Shown here piece after piece: positions 1 through 9,708 of a DNA stretch of 64,000 nucleotides. Each line of letters starts with the position of its first letter. Position 1 is the stretch's first letter. The notes below the pieces were generated by a model. That model made no database searches and was not told where the DNA came from. It worked only from the letters and a program-made list of their open reading frames with translations. The stretch comes from Actinostola sp. cb2023 (Eukaryota; Cnidaria; Anthozoa; Actiniaria; Actinostolidae), in assembly GCA_033675265.1 (NCBI GenBank), contig JAUJYZ010000472.1:477203-541202 (forward strand). Direction: 5' to 3'. A program made the translations under genes and the position numbers.

Positions 1-188
1 ATCATGCACTTTCCAGCCTAAATGAAATTAAGAAAATACTTGTTTATCAATTCTCAAATGTCATCATTATATTAGTACCATACTCTCATTACCTGCAGCT
101 ATGTGCAAAAATGCCATCAACCAACTATATATTGTAATTTTGAAAATAGAAGTGAAACTATAGTGGTTGTACATGTACGGTAACCGGT

Positions 189-2031
189 CATGACGCCCCA
201 TACCATGACGCCCCCAAAGTGCCATGACGCCCCCAGTACAGTGAGTCATGACGCCCCATATATGTTGTATTTGTTTATTTTATTCCAAATGATCTTTTTA
301 CCAGGAATATTGTCTCTAATAAAACTTTCACAGTAATTTAACACTTCTGGCCGAAGAGGAAAGGTTTTTGATTGTGTTGTTATAATCGATCGATCGATCG
401 AGTCAGGTTTGCGCGGACAGTTGGGCTGAGTTACTGCTGTATATAACTCTTCCATGGATTACTGGAATACTTTCTCTATTAACCTTCACGGTAATTTATC
501 TTTCTCGGAAAGACAAGAGGAGGGTTGTGGTTTCTATGATCGACGTTATCAGAGAATGCAGCAATCATGACGGCGATTGATGGATTAAAGCCGTAATCAT
601 TTTGCCAAAGTTTGTGTGATAGTTGGGCAGGTGATTCTGTCGTTTCGATTCTGTACATAACGTTCTCTATATAAGCTGCACAATGTTGGGAAATAAGTTT
701 TAATTTTTATTCATTTTGTGTAGCCTTTCGTAATCGACAACTAAACGTTTGTTTACGAGACGCGTGACTATGGTAGCGTCCCTATAAACAACTGAAGTGA
801 TCAATAGACTCTTTGTTCTAATCTCTATCACATCCAATGAACTACTCCCATGGGTACAAGTTTTGACGTCTGTCATTCCAAGTGACATCCCAACAGTAAC
901 TGATTTGAATGATACTTCTAATAGAGTAGGCTCGAAAAAGGCTGGAAATCGAGTCTTTACTGACAGACTCAATTTCTTCAGTAGAAGAGCAAATAAAACT
1001 TTTTGAATGCAAAACTTGTCATAGATGATGAGTCAACACCGAAGAAAGTATGAAATTACATACATACATACATACTTTATGTCAATGTTATAATCAATAC
1101 GCCACTTCACCATAGTTAGTAGAGGGGAACTAACTGGGTGTAGATAAAACGCGGGCGCGGGCGAGGACGGCGGCCGGAGGACGGCGGACGGCGGACCACA
1201 TTGAAAATTGAAAAAAGAGAAAAGAGAGAAAATTACAATGTTGTTTTTTTTGGACAAATAGATGTCTACTGCTACTGATATGTATACTTCGAAGTGAGAA
1301 ACAAAAGAAAACATTAATTAGTGTACCACCGTATGTTTAATAAGCTACAAAGGTCTATCGATCATCACATGTGATTCCGATTGCTTTTCTTTTCTTTTGA
1401 TTTGACTTACGGTATCCGTCCTTACATTAGAACTTGGAATCGGTTTGAACATACGAAACACAATTAGCTTGCCTGTAACATAAAGTGAAAGGTAAAGTAA
1501 GCAGAAATAAATGAATTGTCGACAAATCACAACGACGGTAAACTAGGGTATTAAACACAGTGATATAAAGGCCGGTAGTAGTGGAATGTATGTGAAACCA
1601 GGGCGAGGTGTTTGCCAGATTGACTCGTCAGTCAAGATAACGTCGTTTACTCAGTCCTGCAATGCACCATGCATGCTTGGCTCAGGCCATGAATGATTCT
1701 AACATAAGAACTTTGAATTGGACATACGTAATAAAGTTAGCTTGTAACAGTGAAATGTTAAAGTAAGGAGAAATAAATGAATTGTCGACAAATCACAACG
1801 ACGGTAAACTTGGGTAGAAAGGAATGCATGTGAAACCAGGGCGAGGTGTTTGCCAGATTGACTCATGTCAGTCAAGATAACGTCGTTTACTCTGCACCCA
1901 TGCTTGGTTCAGGCCATAGTCTCTGACTGTAATAGAGCAAACTTTGCAGTGATTCTAACATAACAACTTCTTATATTATATTACGCGAACATGGATGAAA
2001 GAGCATCATGTCTCAACCAATGTGTGAAAAG
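189..2031 (+). repeat. left inverted arm of a large MULE-like element
   Basis: This stretch is the inverted counterpart of 6881-8749. Its outer end has four copies of CATGACGCCCC (189, 204, 222, 247). Further in are a TCGA microsatellite, a TATA box, a GGCGGACGGCGG-rich patch near 1150-1200 and an internal tandem duplication of about 240 bp (around 1504-1735 against 1767-1975). The inner end carries the first 13 codons of the same protein that starts on the opposite strand at 6921. Long inverted arms holding inward promoters are known from maize MuDR; applying that model here is inference. Two overlapping arm ORFs (797-1006 plus, 700-972 minus) are conserved in all arm copies, but I cannot show that either is coding. 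Confidence 0.85.
668..674 (+). promoter_or_regulatory. TATA box in left arm, facing inward
   Basis: TATATAA in the context CTATATAAGCTGC. The same box is present in the duplicated arm at 2787-2793 and, on the minus strand, at 8233-8239 in the right arm. Each points into the element. It is a candidate core promoter; no start site can be proved from sequence. Confidence 0.45.
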
Positions 2032-2116
2032 TAGGATCAAAGTATTCAGATTTACCCCATTGGTGGAAGTTGTCAGGCATGCGTATGGTATAAATAGCAT
2101 GGAAATCGTCCAATAG
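1991..2116 (+). pseudogene. truncated start of the OTU-like protein, left-arm copy
   Basis: An ATG opens with MDERASCLNQCVK, identical to the first 13 residues of the OTU-like exon on the minus strand at 6921. After the AAAAG at 2031 the sequences diverge, and the frame runs another 28 codons of unrelated sequence to a TAG at 2114-2116, just before the tandem copy at 2121. The OTU cysteine motif is missing, so this is a decapitated arm copy or the first exon of a different inward gene sharing the arm's start codon. Confidence 0.5.
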
Positions 2117-3538
2117 TAATATCATGCACTTTCCAGCCTAAATGAAATTAAGAAAATACTTGTTTATCAATTCTCAAATGTCATCATTATATTAGTACCA
2201 TACTCTCATTACCTGCAGCTATGTGCAAAAATGCCATCAACCAACTATATATTGTAATTTTGAAAATAGAAGTGAAACTATAGTGGTTGTACATGTACGG
2301 TAACCGGTCATGACGCCCCATACCATGACGCCCCCAAAGTGCCATGACGCCCCAGTACAGTGAGTCATGACGCCCCATATATGTTGTATTTGTTTATTTT
2401 ATTCCAAATGATCTTTTTACCAGGAATATTGTCTCTAATAAAACTTTCACAGTAATTTAACACTTCTGGCCGAAGAGGAAAGGTTTTTGATTGTGTTGTT
2501 ATAATCGATCGATCGATCGAGTCAGGTTTGCGCGGACAGTTGGGCTGAGTTACTGCTGTATATAACTCTTCCATGGATTACTGGAATACTTTCTCTATTA
2601 ACCTTCACGGTAATTTATCTTTCTCGGAAAGACAAGAGGAGGGTTGTGGTTTCTATGATCGACGTTATCAGAGAATGCAGCAATCATGACGGCGATTGAT
2701 GGATTAAAGCCGTAATCATTTTGCCAAAGTTTGTGTGATAGTTGGGCAGGTGATTCTGTCGTTTCGATTCTGTACATAACGTTCTCTATATAAGCTGCAC
2801 AATGTTGGGAAATAAGTTTTAATGTTTATTTATTTTGTGTAGCCTTTCGTAATCGACAACTAAATGTTTGTTTACGGGACGCGTGACTATGGTAGCGTCC
2901 CTATAAACAACTGAAGTGATCAATAGACTCTTTGTTCTAATCTCTATCACATCCAATGAGCTACTCCCATGGGTACAAGTTTTGACGTCTGTCATTCAAA
3001 GTGACATCCCAACAGTAACTGATTTGAATGATACTTCTAATAAAGTAGGCTCGAAAAAGGCTGGAAATCGAGTCTTTACAGACTCAATTTCTTCAGTAAC
3101 CAGACGAGCAAATAAAACTTTTTGAATGCGTTCGTTCTAACACAGGAACCCCAAATATGAATATTGACATATTATATTTTTCGGGTTACCTGTGTTATAG
3201 AACCACGTGATGAAGCTCACTCTTCTCAGTACTGCATGTCGGATTGTTTATATATGGGATTCGTTTATTACCTTCTAAAACCCACGAATTGTGAGTATAA
3301 TTTGAAGTAGTTAAATGACCATCGAGGCTGTAAGCTAGTGTAACCTAATTTCATTCATTGAGACTCGATTACTGCAAAAATGATAGCACATTCGATTCTG
3401 TTTTGGGTGTTATGGTCGAAATTCGTTAAGCTTATTTAAGCTTATATCTTTATAAGCACGTAGTAGAACGAAAGTGGTTTTAATAGGAAAGACCGTAGTC
3501 AAATATTATATAAACGTTGATATATATACATATACCCT

Positions 3539-3690
3539 CTTGTGGTCATTAACTAATCACCACCTAGGAATAACTTATATGTTATACCGTCTTGTGCAAA
3601 TCTTCACTGGTGATTAGTTATTAAATGGCCACAAGACGGTACACTACATATTCCTAGGCAGTTTGTGGTGATTAATTAATGACCACAAAG
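3539..3690. repeat. nested palindromic MITE-like sequence
   Basis: CTTGTGGTCATTAACTAATC at 3539 is mirrored by an imperfect inverted copy ending at 3690. Inside it, CCTAGGAATA...ACCGTCTTGTG (3563-3596) is mirrored by ACAAGACGGTA...TATTCCTAGG (3631-3659), and the loop holds a further copy of the GGTGATTAGTTA motif. No coding potential was seen. The rest of 3130-3860 is AT-rich with nothing else recognised. Confidence 0.6.
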
Positions 3691-3862
3691 TAGCTATGTA
3701 TATAAGTGTAATGTTGTGTTCATATATACATATTAATGACCAAATAGAATAACACGACATATTTTGAATTTATATATAATGTTTGTGTTGTTTGTAATTT
3801 TATTTCAGTTAATATATTCGTTAATTCAAAGCATATTGGTCATGACTTTCATTGCATGTGGT

Positions 3863-3878
3863 GGCTCTTAAAAGAGCC
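3863..3878 (-). promoter_or_regulatory. histone-type 3' mRNA stem-loop
   Basis: On the minus strand this reads GGCTCTTTTAAGAGCC: a 6-bp stem (GGCTCT/AGAGCC) with a TTTA loop. It is preceded by ACAACAAC and followed by ACCACA. This matches the consensus for replication-dependent histone mRNA 3' ends, which SLBP binds. A purine-rich ATGAAAG, which could act as a weak histone downstream element, lies a few bases further on. It sits 22 nt after the stop codon of the MULE transposase, which is histone-like spacing. The match is direct observation; function is inference. Confidence 0.7.
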
Positions 3879-3900
3879 GTTGTTGTGCAATCACTAGTAC

Positions 3901-4595
3901 TTAGTGAGCACGGGGGCCATTTAGATGTGACATGGCTTTCAGTAGCTGTTTTCCTGACCTTTCCCCACTGTTGTAATCCTCCCACAGGTTGAAGATCTTA
4001 ATTTGGAGGTCCCGGTATTTTTTTCTCTGGATGCGTTTTAACTTCTCTTCAGAGACAAGGCGGATTTGGATTGCTGACAGTTTGGCCTCTTGGAATAGGA
4101 GTTCGACCATGAGATAGAATGGCAGTTGAGTCTTTCCACCCGCTCGTCGGTTGAGGGCATTGTGCCATCCCTCAACGTCATTGTTGGTTCTGACTGAACG
4201 CATGAATACACTCCAGTTAGCAGGTGGCCATACAGTACTGTGTATCCAATTTGAACCAAAGTACTGGGCCAGTTCTCGTAGGCGGTCTGTTGTTGCTTGC
4301 TGGCTCAGTCGGAGGAACATGGCTGGTATAGCTGTTTGTGGCAGGAAGGGCAGGGCCATCAACTTTCGGATGAATGTGAAAGTTGCGTGGTCGTGTTGAT
4401 AGGCATACTGTAGGCCAAGGTGTTGTACTTGCCTCCAAACGGCTTGTGTAAGGTGGAATACACAACCATGTATAGTGATGTCTCGAAGCACCTCCCTGCA
4501 GGCTTTCCAAGCTGCCTTCTCAAAGTCAGCCACTATTTCAGTCGCCACTATTTCAGAGGTGGGGTGGGCAGGATGTCTAGTAATTTGGTTAAGAC
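3901..4595 (-). CDS. MULE-type transposase, C-terminal exon
   Basis: This exon holds the second half of a Mutator-like (MULE) DDE transposase. Visible motifs in order are IVADFEKAAWKA (second catalytic Asp), GCVFHLTQAVWRQVQHLGL (the C..H motif typical of MULEs), then NNDVEGWHNALNRRAGG (third catalytic acid, Glu). The exon follows a TCTAG acceptor (AG at 4597-4596) and ends at the TAA at 3903-3901, followed by the histone-type stem-loop. The expected role is cut-and-paste DNA transposition in the nucleus. Using the obvious GT at 4820, exon A ends in phase 0 whereas this exon reads in a frame needing one extra base. Either the splice differs or there is a one-base lesion. Confidence 0.85.
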
Positions 4596-4698
4596 CTAGA
4601 CAAGACAAAATAATATAAGTTCATGCTTTTGAACCACAATTAACAGTACATTGTATAATTTATACACCTATTACAGTCATCTGCAAAAATTCTTGCCA

Positions 4699-4801
4699 AT
4701 ACGAAATATCAATATATCGGATGTATTATGGGTAATTAAATAATAACAATATTTAATTACTCACAATGCACCCGATATATTGATATATTGATATTTCGTA
4801 T
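4699..4801. repeat. palindromic ~100-bp insertion inside the transposase intron
   Basis: ATACGAAATATCAATATATC at 4699 is answered by GATATATTGATATTTCGTAT ending at 4801. The arms continue inward through CCGATGT/TGCACCC and TAATTAAATA/TATTTAATTA to a short loop near 4745. The right arm has one extra AATATATC unit. It lies wholly inside the 225-bp intron (4820-4596) and makes up nearly half of it. Confidence 0.75.
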
Positions 4802-4820
4802 AATGAATATAAATCAATAC

Positions 4821-5218
4821 CTTTGTATAGTCTTTTGCCTTTCTACCAGACATCAGTACAAACAGCATAGGTACTTGCTTGGCACATTTGCCCTGTCTTA
4901 CAAAAATATTAATAGAGAACAGTTGGGTGAAGGGGTATCTGCAGAGCTTAAACGTGCCATCAATATACCACGTTTTAGCTTGAGAGAGGTTTTGTAGCTG
5001 TTGGTCTGTGGCAAAGATGAGATGTCGACGTCTTTTATCACCAATGTCTCCCTTCAGAAACCCCTCTGGGACATGGCTCATATCGATGTCAAAGTCAATG
5101 CTGTCAGGATCTTTGGGGCGAAGTCTCTGTCGTTGACGGTTGGCAGCTCTGCAGATATTGGCAATGGATGGAAGGCTGGGGCAAGGACTATCTGTCAGGT
5201 TTTTAAGCAGAATTTCCT
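4821..5218 (-). CDS. MULE-type transposase, catalytic N-terminal exon
   Basis: This exon encodes the first half of the MULE DDE domain: a basic LRPKDP segment, HLIFATDQQLQ, then WYIDGTFKLC with the first catalytic Asp, and QVPMLFVLMSGRKAKDYTK before a GTATTG donor at 4820. The start is set by a TTTGTAG acceptor at 5220-5219. The frame stays open upstream to 5342, but that extension is only read-through of a TIR fragment at 5245-5340 and is not transposase. An upstream exon is therefore needed; none is certain. It pairs with 3901-4595. Confidence 0.85.
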
Positions 5219-5244
5219 CTACAAACATACAGATTACATGTAAC

Positions 5245-5340
5245 CAGGAGCCCATAAGTAGGAGCCTCCATCTGGGATGTATTCGTGAGACGACCTGTGA
5301 CCGGATCAGGCTATTTTTAGAACACCAGTTTTGCCGCGAC
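5245..5340 (+). mobile_element. solo terminal fragment of the CAGGAGCCC TIR family
   Basis: CAGGAGCCCATAAGTAGGAG here matches both ends of the intact element at 35288-36846. The shared TATTTTTAGAACA...TTTTnCCGCGA segment follows. Only the left end is present. It lies just upstream of the transposase exon, probably in an intron, and is the source of the spurious upstream extension of that frame. Confidence 0.75.
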
Positions 5341-5341
5341 A

Positions 5342-5471
5342 TTTTAACACCAGGGATTTTTGATTTCGGCTTTTGTTACGGAGTTTCTAGCTTTTGCTTC
5401 AAAACACTTCCATCATTTTTAACACCAGGGATTTTTGATTTCGGCTTTTGTTACGGAGTTTCTAGCTTTTG
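5342..5471 (+). repeat. 55-bp direct duplication, 75-bp period
   Basis: The 55 bases at 5342-5396 (starting TTTTAACACCAGGGA, ending CTAGCTTTTG) recur at 5417-5471 with a 20-bp spacer. They are noncoding, between the TIR fragment and an acidic ORF. Confidence 0.9.
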
Positions 5472-5485
5472 GTTGGTACCTTGGT

Positions 5486-5701
5486 TTATAAATTTAGTTT
5501 CTTTTTTGATGAGTTTATTTTTTTAGTTCCTTGAGAAACAGAACACGAACTTGAAGACTCTTGGTCACTTTCCGATGAAGTGCTAAACTCTGCAAAAGAG
5601 TCACTGTAACTATCACTATCATTTCCGCTCTCTTCACTTTCAGTTTCTTCAATTTCGCCAATTTCTTCGTCCGCCACTTTGTTCATCACAAATAAACACA
5701 A
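5486..5701 (-). CDS. acidic serine-rich ORF, possible upstream exon of the MULE
   Basis: A 71-codon ORF whose middle is dense in Glu, Ser and Asp (EEIGEIEETESEESGNDSDS and similar), ending in a lysine-rich tail. It lies on the transposase strand about 270 bp upstream of the catalytic exon, so it could be the N-terminal exon of the same gene. No domain is recognised and I see no clean donor at its 3' side, so coding status is uncertain. Confidence 0.3.
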   Translation of the reverse strand: MCLFVMNKVADEEIGEIEETESEESGNDSDSYSDSFAEFSTSSESDQESSSSCSVSQGTKKINSSKKKLNL

Positions 5702-5775
5702 ATCACCTACCTCATTGATGCTGATTGGCTCTGTTTAATTCCCATGGGGAATCCTATTGATTGATGATTAGTTCG

Positions 5776-5827
5776 CGGGAAAATGGTTAAAAGGTTAAAA
5801 GGTTAAAGGTTAAAAGGTTAAAAGGTT
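5776..5827 (+). repeat. GGTTAAAA microsatellite
   Basis: About five or six imperfect copies of AAAAGGTT abut the inner side of the terminal repeat at 5828-6012. The related element at 29177-29980 has only a short AACCTTTTAACC at the equivalent place (about 29368-29378). Confidence 0.85.
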
Positions 5828-6012
5828 TGAGCTGGCGTTTTTGTCTTGTTGTCGTTCTTCCCTTCCCTACCCCTGCTCAGTGAATCTGCTGTCAAGCCAG
5901 CAGCAGATTCTGAAATCTGTGACGTCAAAATGACGTCAATCCCAATCTGCTGCTGCCAATCTGCTGCTGGTCGAATCTGCTGCTGGCGAATCTGCTGCCA
6001 GAATCAATCTGG
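5828..6012 (+). mobile_element. terminal repeat of the ACCAGATTG MITE/MULE family with tandem CRE sites
   Basis: This is a near-identical copy of the termini of the element at 29177-29980. It has a CTACCCCTGCTCAGTGAATC inner part, a pair of TGACGTCA palindromes (5920-5927 and 5931-5938), repeated AATCTGCTGC motifs and the outer end AATCAATCTGGT. The outer end faces right and abuts arm-derived sequence. As the outer end upstream of the MULE transposase, it may be that transposase's own TIR; no matching left end was found below 3900. Confidence 0.65.
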
Positions 6013-6175
6013 TGGTAAACTTGGGTAGGAAGGAAAGCATGTGAAACCAGGGCGAGGTGTTTGCCAGATTGACTCATGTCAGTCAAGATAACGTCGTTTA
6101 CTCTGCACCCATGCTTGGTTCAGGCCATAGTCTCTGACTGTAATAGAGCAAACTTTGCAGTGATTCTAACATAAG
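6012..6175 (+). repeat. extra fragment of arm sequence
   Basis: GGTAAACTTGGGTAGGAAGG... through TGATTCTAACATAAG is a direct copy of about 1804-1966 in the left arm, including the GTGAAACCAGGGCGAGGTG block. It is a third arm-derived copy inside the structure. The following stretch, about 6230-6700, is AT-rich and shows no gene. Confidence 0.85.
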
Positions 6176-6729
6176 ACCTTTGAATGTTTGAACATACGTA
6201 CTGAATAAAGTTAGCTTGTAACATAACACTTTCCGCGATTCCTCGTTTTAGGGTTGCCCAAACCCGCAGAGTACCGTATATGAACGCTACTAGAGCGTCT
6301 TGTTCCTTAAGTATCACAAGTCTTTCGGCAATAAAGTCGAAATACATTTCAAATTTGTTTTCACAAAAGTGACGAAAGTGTTTAGAGTGTTATACAGTTG
6401 AAGCGAACACCGTTCAATCTCAAGTTTAGCGGCGGGTTGATAACCGGGTTGGTACTGTAATTACGTGCATTTAAATAACACAACAAATTTGAGCGCACTA
6501 TAAAACAAAGTTACTCTATTTTACTCAGTTGTCTTTACTTGGCACTGAATGCTCTAACCACGTACAAGTATAAATGTTAACCCAGTTAACTGGACTCATT
6601 TTACAAACCAATTATAAGTGAACTCGCATATTTTATTTTGTTCGCTGATTCTAAAATATCCCTCCCTCCAACTAATTAGTAGCATGTATTATGAAGGTCA
6701 TGTAGTTATTATTGTTGTAGAATACTAAC

Positions 6730-6921
6730 CTCATCCTTGCCCGATATATGTTGGTTGGCCAACATGAAGCTCTCAATTTCACTTAGGACCCTCTCCTCTT
6801 GCAGTCCAAGATGTGATGCAAGGCATCGATAAAAACAGCGATTTGAAGACCCGGGAGGGTCGTATCTAAGTACGAGCCCTCTTTTCACACATTGGTTGAG
6901 ACATGATGCTCTTTCATCCAT
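6730..6921 (-). CDS. OTU-like cysteine protease, first exon
   Basis: A 192-nt exon (64 codons, phase 0) runs from an ATG at 6921 to a GAG|GTTAGT donor (GT at 6729-6728). The protein has GSSNRCFYRCLASHLG at residues 24-39, which resembles the OTU deubiquitinase nucleophile motif; Cys29 would be the nucleophile. The His box expected from a later exon is not seen. OTU domains occur in several eukaryotic transposon proteins. The start codon lies inside the right inverted arm, so the arm supplies its 5' region. Same strand as, and upstream of, the MULE transposase. Confidence 0.55.
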
Positions 6922-8749
6922 GTTCGCGTAATATAATATAAGAAGTTGTTATGTTAGAATCACTGCAAAGTTTGCTCTATTACAGTCAGAGACTATGGCC
7001 TGAACCAAGCATGGGTGCAGAGTAAACGACGTTATCTTGACTGACATGAGTCAATCTGGCAAACACCTCGCCCTGGTTTCACATGCATTCCTTCCTACCC
7101 AAGTTTACCGTCGTTGTGATTTGTCGACAATTCATTTATTTCTCCTTACTTTAACATTTCACTGTTACAAGCTAACTTTATTACGTATGTCCAATTCAAA
7201 GTTCTTATGTTAGAATCATTCATGGCTTGAGCCAAGCATGCATGGTGCATTGCAGGACTGAGTAAACGACGTTATCTTGACTGACGAGTCAATCTGGCAA
7301 ACACCTCGCCCTGGTTTCACATACATTCCACTACTACCGGCCTTTATATCACTGTGTTTAATACCCTAGTTTACCGTCGTTGTGATTTGTCGACAATTCA
7401 TTTATTTCTGCTTACTTTACCTTTCACTTTATGTTACAGGCAAGCTAATTGTGTTTCGTATGTTCAAACTGATTCCAAGTTCTAATGTAAGGACGGATAC
7501 CGTAAGTCAAATCAAAAGAAAAGAAAAGCAATCGGAATCACATGTGATGATCGATAGACCTTTGTAGCTTATTAAACATACGGTGGTACACTAATTAATG
7601 TTTTCTTTTGTTTCTCACTTCGAAGTATACATATCAGTAGCAGTAGACATCTATTTGTCCAAAAAAAACAACATTGTAATTCTCTCTCTTTGTCTTTTTT
7701 CAATTTTCAATGTGGTCCGCCGTCCGCCGTCCTCCGGCCGCCGTCCGCGCCCGCGCCCGCGTTTTATCTACACCCAGTTAGTTCCCCTCTACTAACTATG
7801 GTGAAGTGGCGTATTGATTATAACATTGACATAAAGTATGTATGTATGTATGTAATTTCATACTTTCTTCGGTGTTGACTCATCATCTATGACAAGTTTT
7901 GCATTCAAAAAGTTTTATTTGCTCGTCTACTGAAGAAATTGAGTCTGTAAAGACTCGATTTCCAGCCTTTTTCGAGCCTACTCTATTAGAAGTATCATTC
8001 AAATCAGTTACTGTTGGGATGTCACTTGGAATGACAGACGTCAAAACTTGTACCCATGGGAGTAGTTCATTGGATGTGATAGAGATTAGAACAAAGAGTC
8101 TATTGATCACTTCAGTTGTTTATAGGGACGCTACCATAGTCGCGCGTCTCGTAAACAAACGTTTAGTTGTCGATTACGAAAGGCTACACAAAATGAATAA
8201 AAATTAAAACTTATTTCCCAACATTGTGCAGCTTATATAGAGAACGTTATGTACAGAATCGAAACGACAGAATCACCTGCAACTATCACACAAAAACTTT
8301 GGCAAAATGATTACGGCTTTAATCCATCAATCGCCGTCATGATTGCTGCATTCTCTGATAACGTCGATCATAGAAACCACAATCAGAAACCCTTCCTCTT
8401 ATCTTTCCGAGAAAGATAAATTACCGAGAAGGTTAATAGAGAAAGTATCAGTCCAGTAATCCATGGAAGAGTTATACATTCAGCAGTAACTGCCCAACTG
8501 TCCGCACAAACCTGATCGATCGATCGATCGATCGAATATATCAATACACAATCAAAAACCTTTCCTCTTCGGCCAGAACTGTTAAATTACTGTGGAAGTT
8601 TCTATTAGAGACAATATTCCTGGTAAAAAGAACATTTGGAATAAAATAAACAAGTCAACATATATGGGGCGTCATGACTCACTGTACTGGGGCGTCATGG
8701 CACTTTGGGGGCGTCATGGTATGGGGCGTCATGGCAAGGGGGCGTCATG
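6881..8749 (-). repeat. right inverted arm of the MULE-like element
   Basis: Reverse complement of about 189-2031. It ends outward in five GGGGCGTCATG motifs (8666, 8689, 8708, 8723, 8738). It carries the TATA box (minus, 8233-8239), a longer ATCG microsatellite (8516-8534) and the same GGCGGACGGCGG-type patch (7712-7760). Divergence from the left arm is small but includes several indels. No target-site duplication could be fixed, because the outer sequences beyond the GGGGCGTCATG cluster do not match. Confidence 0.87.
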
Positions 8750-9380
8750 ACTGTAATTCACATGTACACTCAGAGGAGGTCTGAATAGTATCCCAGAATG
8801 CATTGCGGAAGAAATGTTGTGAAGTTCACGCTTCCACGCTTCAAGAATGTGATTTGTTAGTGTTTTGCAAGCAATATTTTTTTAGCAATATCGCCAGCAA
8901 TGAAGGTAAGATTTGTATTACATGTTTCCAGTGCATTAATACTACATTCCTGAAGACTTTATCTCATGATTTTCTCACTGTCTTTTGAAAAACTTAGTAG
9001 CTCACGAAGGGTATTCACTACGCTTTGAAAATTTGAGTGATAGGCGCTCACCAAAAACCGCTTTATTCTTATTATTGACTCGAGTATTTTATATTTTAAT
9101 AACACGTTATCGTACTGTAAGGCTTGGAGAACGTTTGTATATAAAATTACTCAAAGTTACTCCACGTTTTAGATAGTTTTACTGGCTCCGAAGTTAGTCA
9201 TTTTTTGACACTTGTGGTCGTATTTCATTGCTCTGAAGCGTTCGTGACAACGCGTCACGGCATGTGACAAAACAACTATTTCGTTGCTAAAATCAATAAC
9301 TTGTTCTAATAGATACGCTAAAAGGCAGTAACTAATATAAACTTTTACTTTTTCAGAATTATGGATGAAAAATTATGATC
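8750..9380. other. no gene recognised
   Basis: AT-rich sequence between the right arm and the acidic ORF at 9381. Two short open frames (8803-8988 and 8985-9176) show no recognisable family. Confidence 0.5.
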
Positions 9381-9569
9381 TTAAAATATTCTCAGTACTG
9401 AATATGGTTCGTCTGTGTTGATCGAGGAAGCAGCGAATTGATCATCAGTGTTCTCTTCGTTGTCAGACTCTGTGAAAGACAGATCGTGTTCAAATTCTTC
9501 TGGCTCTGATTCAATTTCGGGAAGACTGCTCTCGTTCAATGAAAGGTATTGCAGATCTTGAACATGATC
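9381..9569 (-). CDS. acidic exon-like ORF
   Basis: A 62-codon open frame without its own ATG, bounded upstream by TAA at 9572-9570 and ending in TAA at 9383-9381. Its content is strongly protein-like, with many Glu and Asp (NESSLPEIESEPEEFEHDL, SFTESDNEENTDDQ). It may be the last exon of a degraded gene or transposon. No family recognised. Confidence 0.3.
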   Translation of the reverse strand, partial: DHVQDLQYLSLNESSLPEIESEPEEFEHDLSFTESDNEENTDDQFAASSINTDEPYSVLRIF

Positions 9570-9676
9570 TTATTGTCGGAGTTCGAAGGAACACAAACAA
9601 CTGTCAGCATTCGTGAAACAATTATAACTCAAACTCTGGCTTAAATCCAGTGGAGGTAGTTTATGACACATTAATA

Positions 9677-9708
9677 AAGTTTATTATTATTATTATTATT
9701 ATTATTTA
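9677..9708. repeat. TTA microsatellite
   Basis: About nine TTA/ATT units in a row. The surrounding 9570-10090 holds no gene that I can support. Confidence 0.9.

Larger units (their letters stand above)
1..3130. repeat. 2.12-kb direct tandem duplication, second copy truncated
   Basis: The sequence starting at base 1 starts again at base 2121 and runs almost unchanged to about 3130, where the copies part just after the shared end AAAACTTTTTGAATGC. Differences are a few substitutions and single-base indels; one C is lost in a CATGACGCCCC motif near 2350, so the offset falls from 2120 to 2119. The unit includes about 190 bases that are absent from the inverted copy at 6881-8749. The duplication therefore took in sequence outside the inverted arm, and its true left limit may lie before the window. 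Confidence 0.93.

Noticed and set aside
246..455. 69-codon minus frame in the left arm starting at an ATG
   Set aside because: The right-arm copy has an early stop and indels at the TCGA microsatellite, so it is not kept open.
700..1006. Opposed open frames in the inverted arms (797-1006 plus; 700-972 minus)
   Set aside because: Present in all arm copies, but substitutions are too few to tell coding from simple duplication, and both strands are open.
4038..4510. Alternative frames overlapping the MULE transposase exons
   Set aside because: Shadows of the transposase reading frame, which has all the family motifs.
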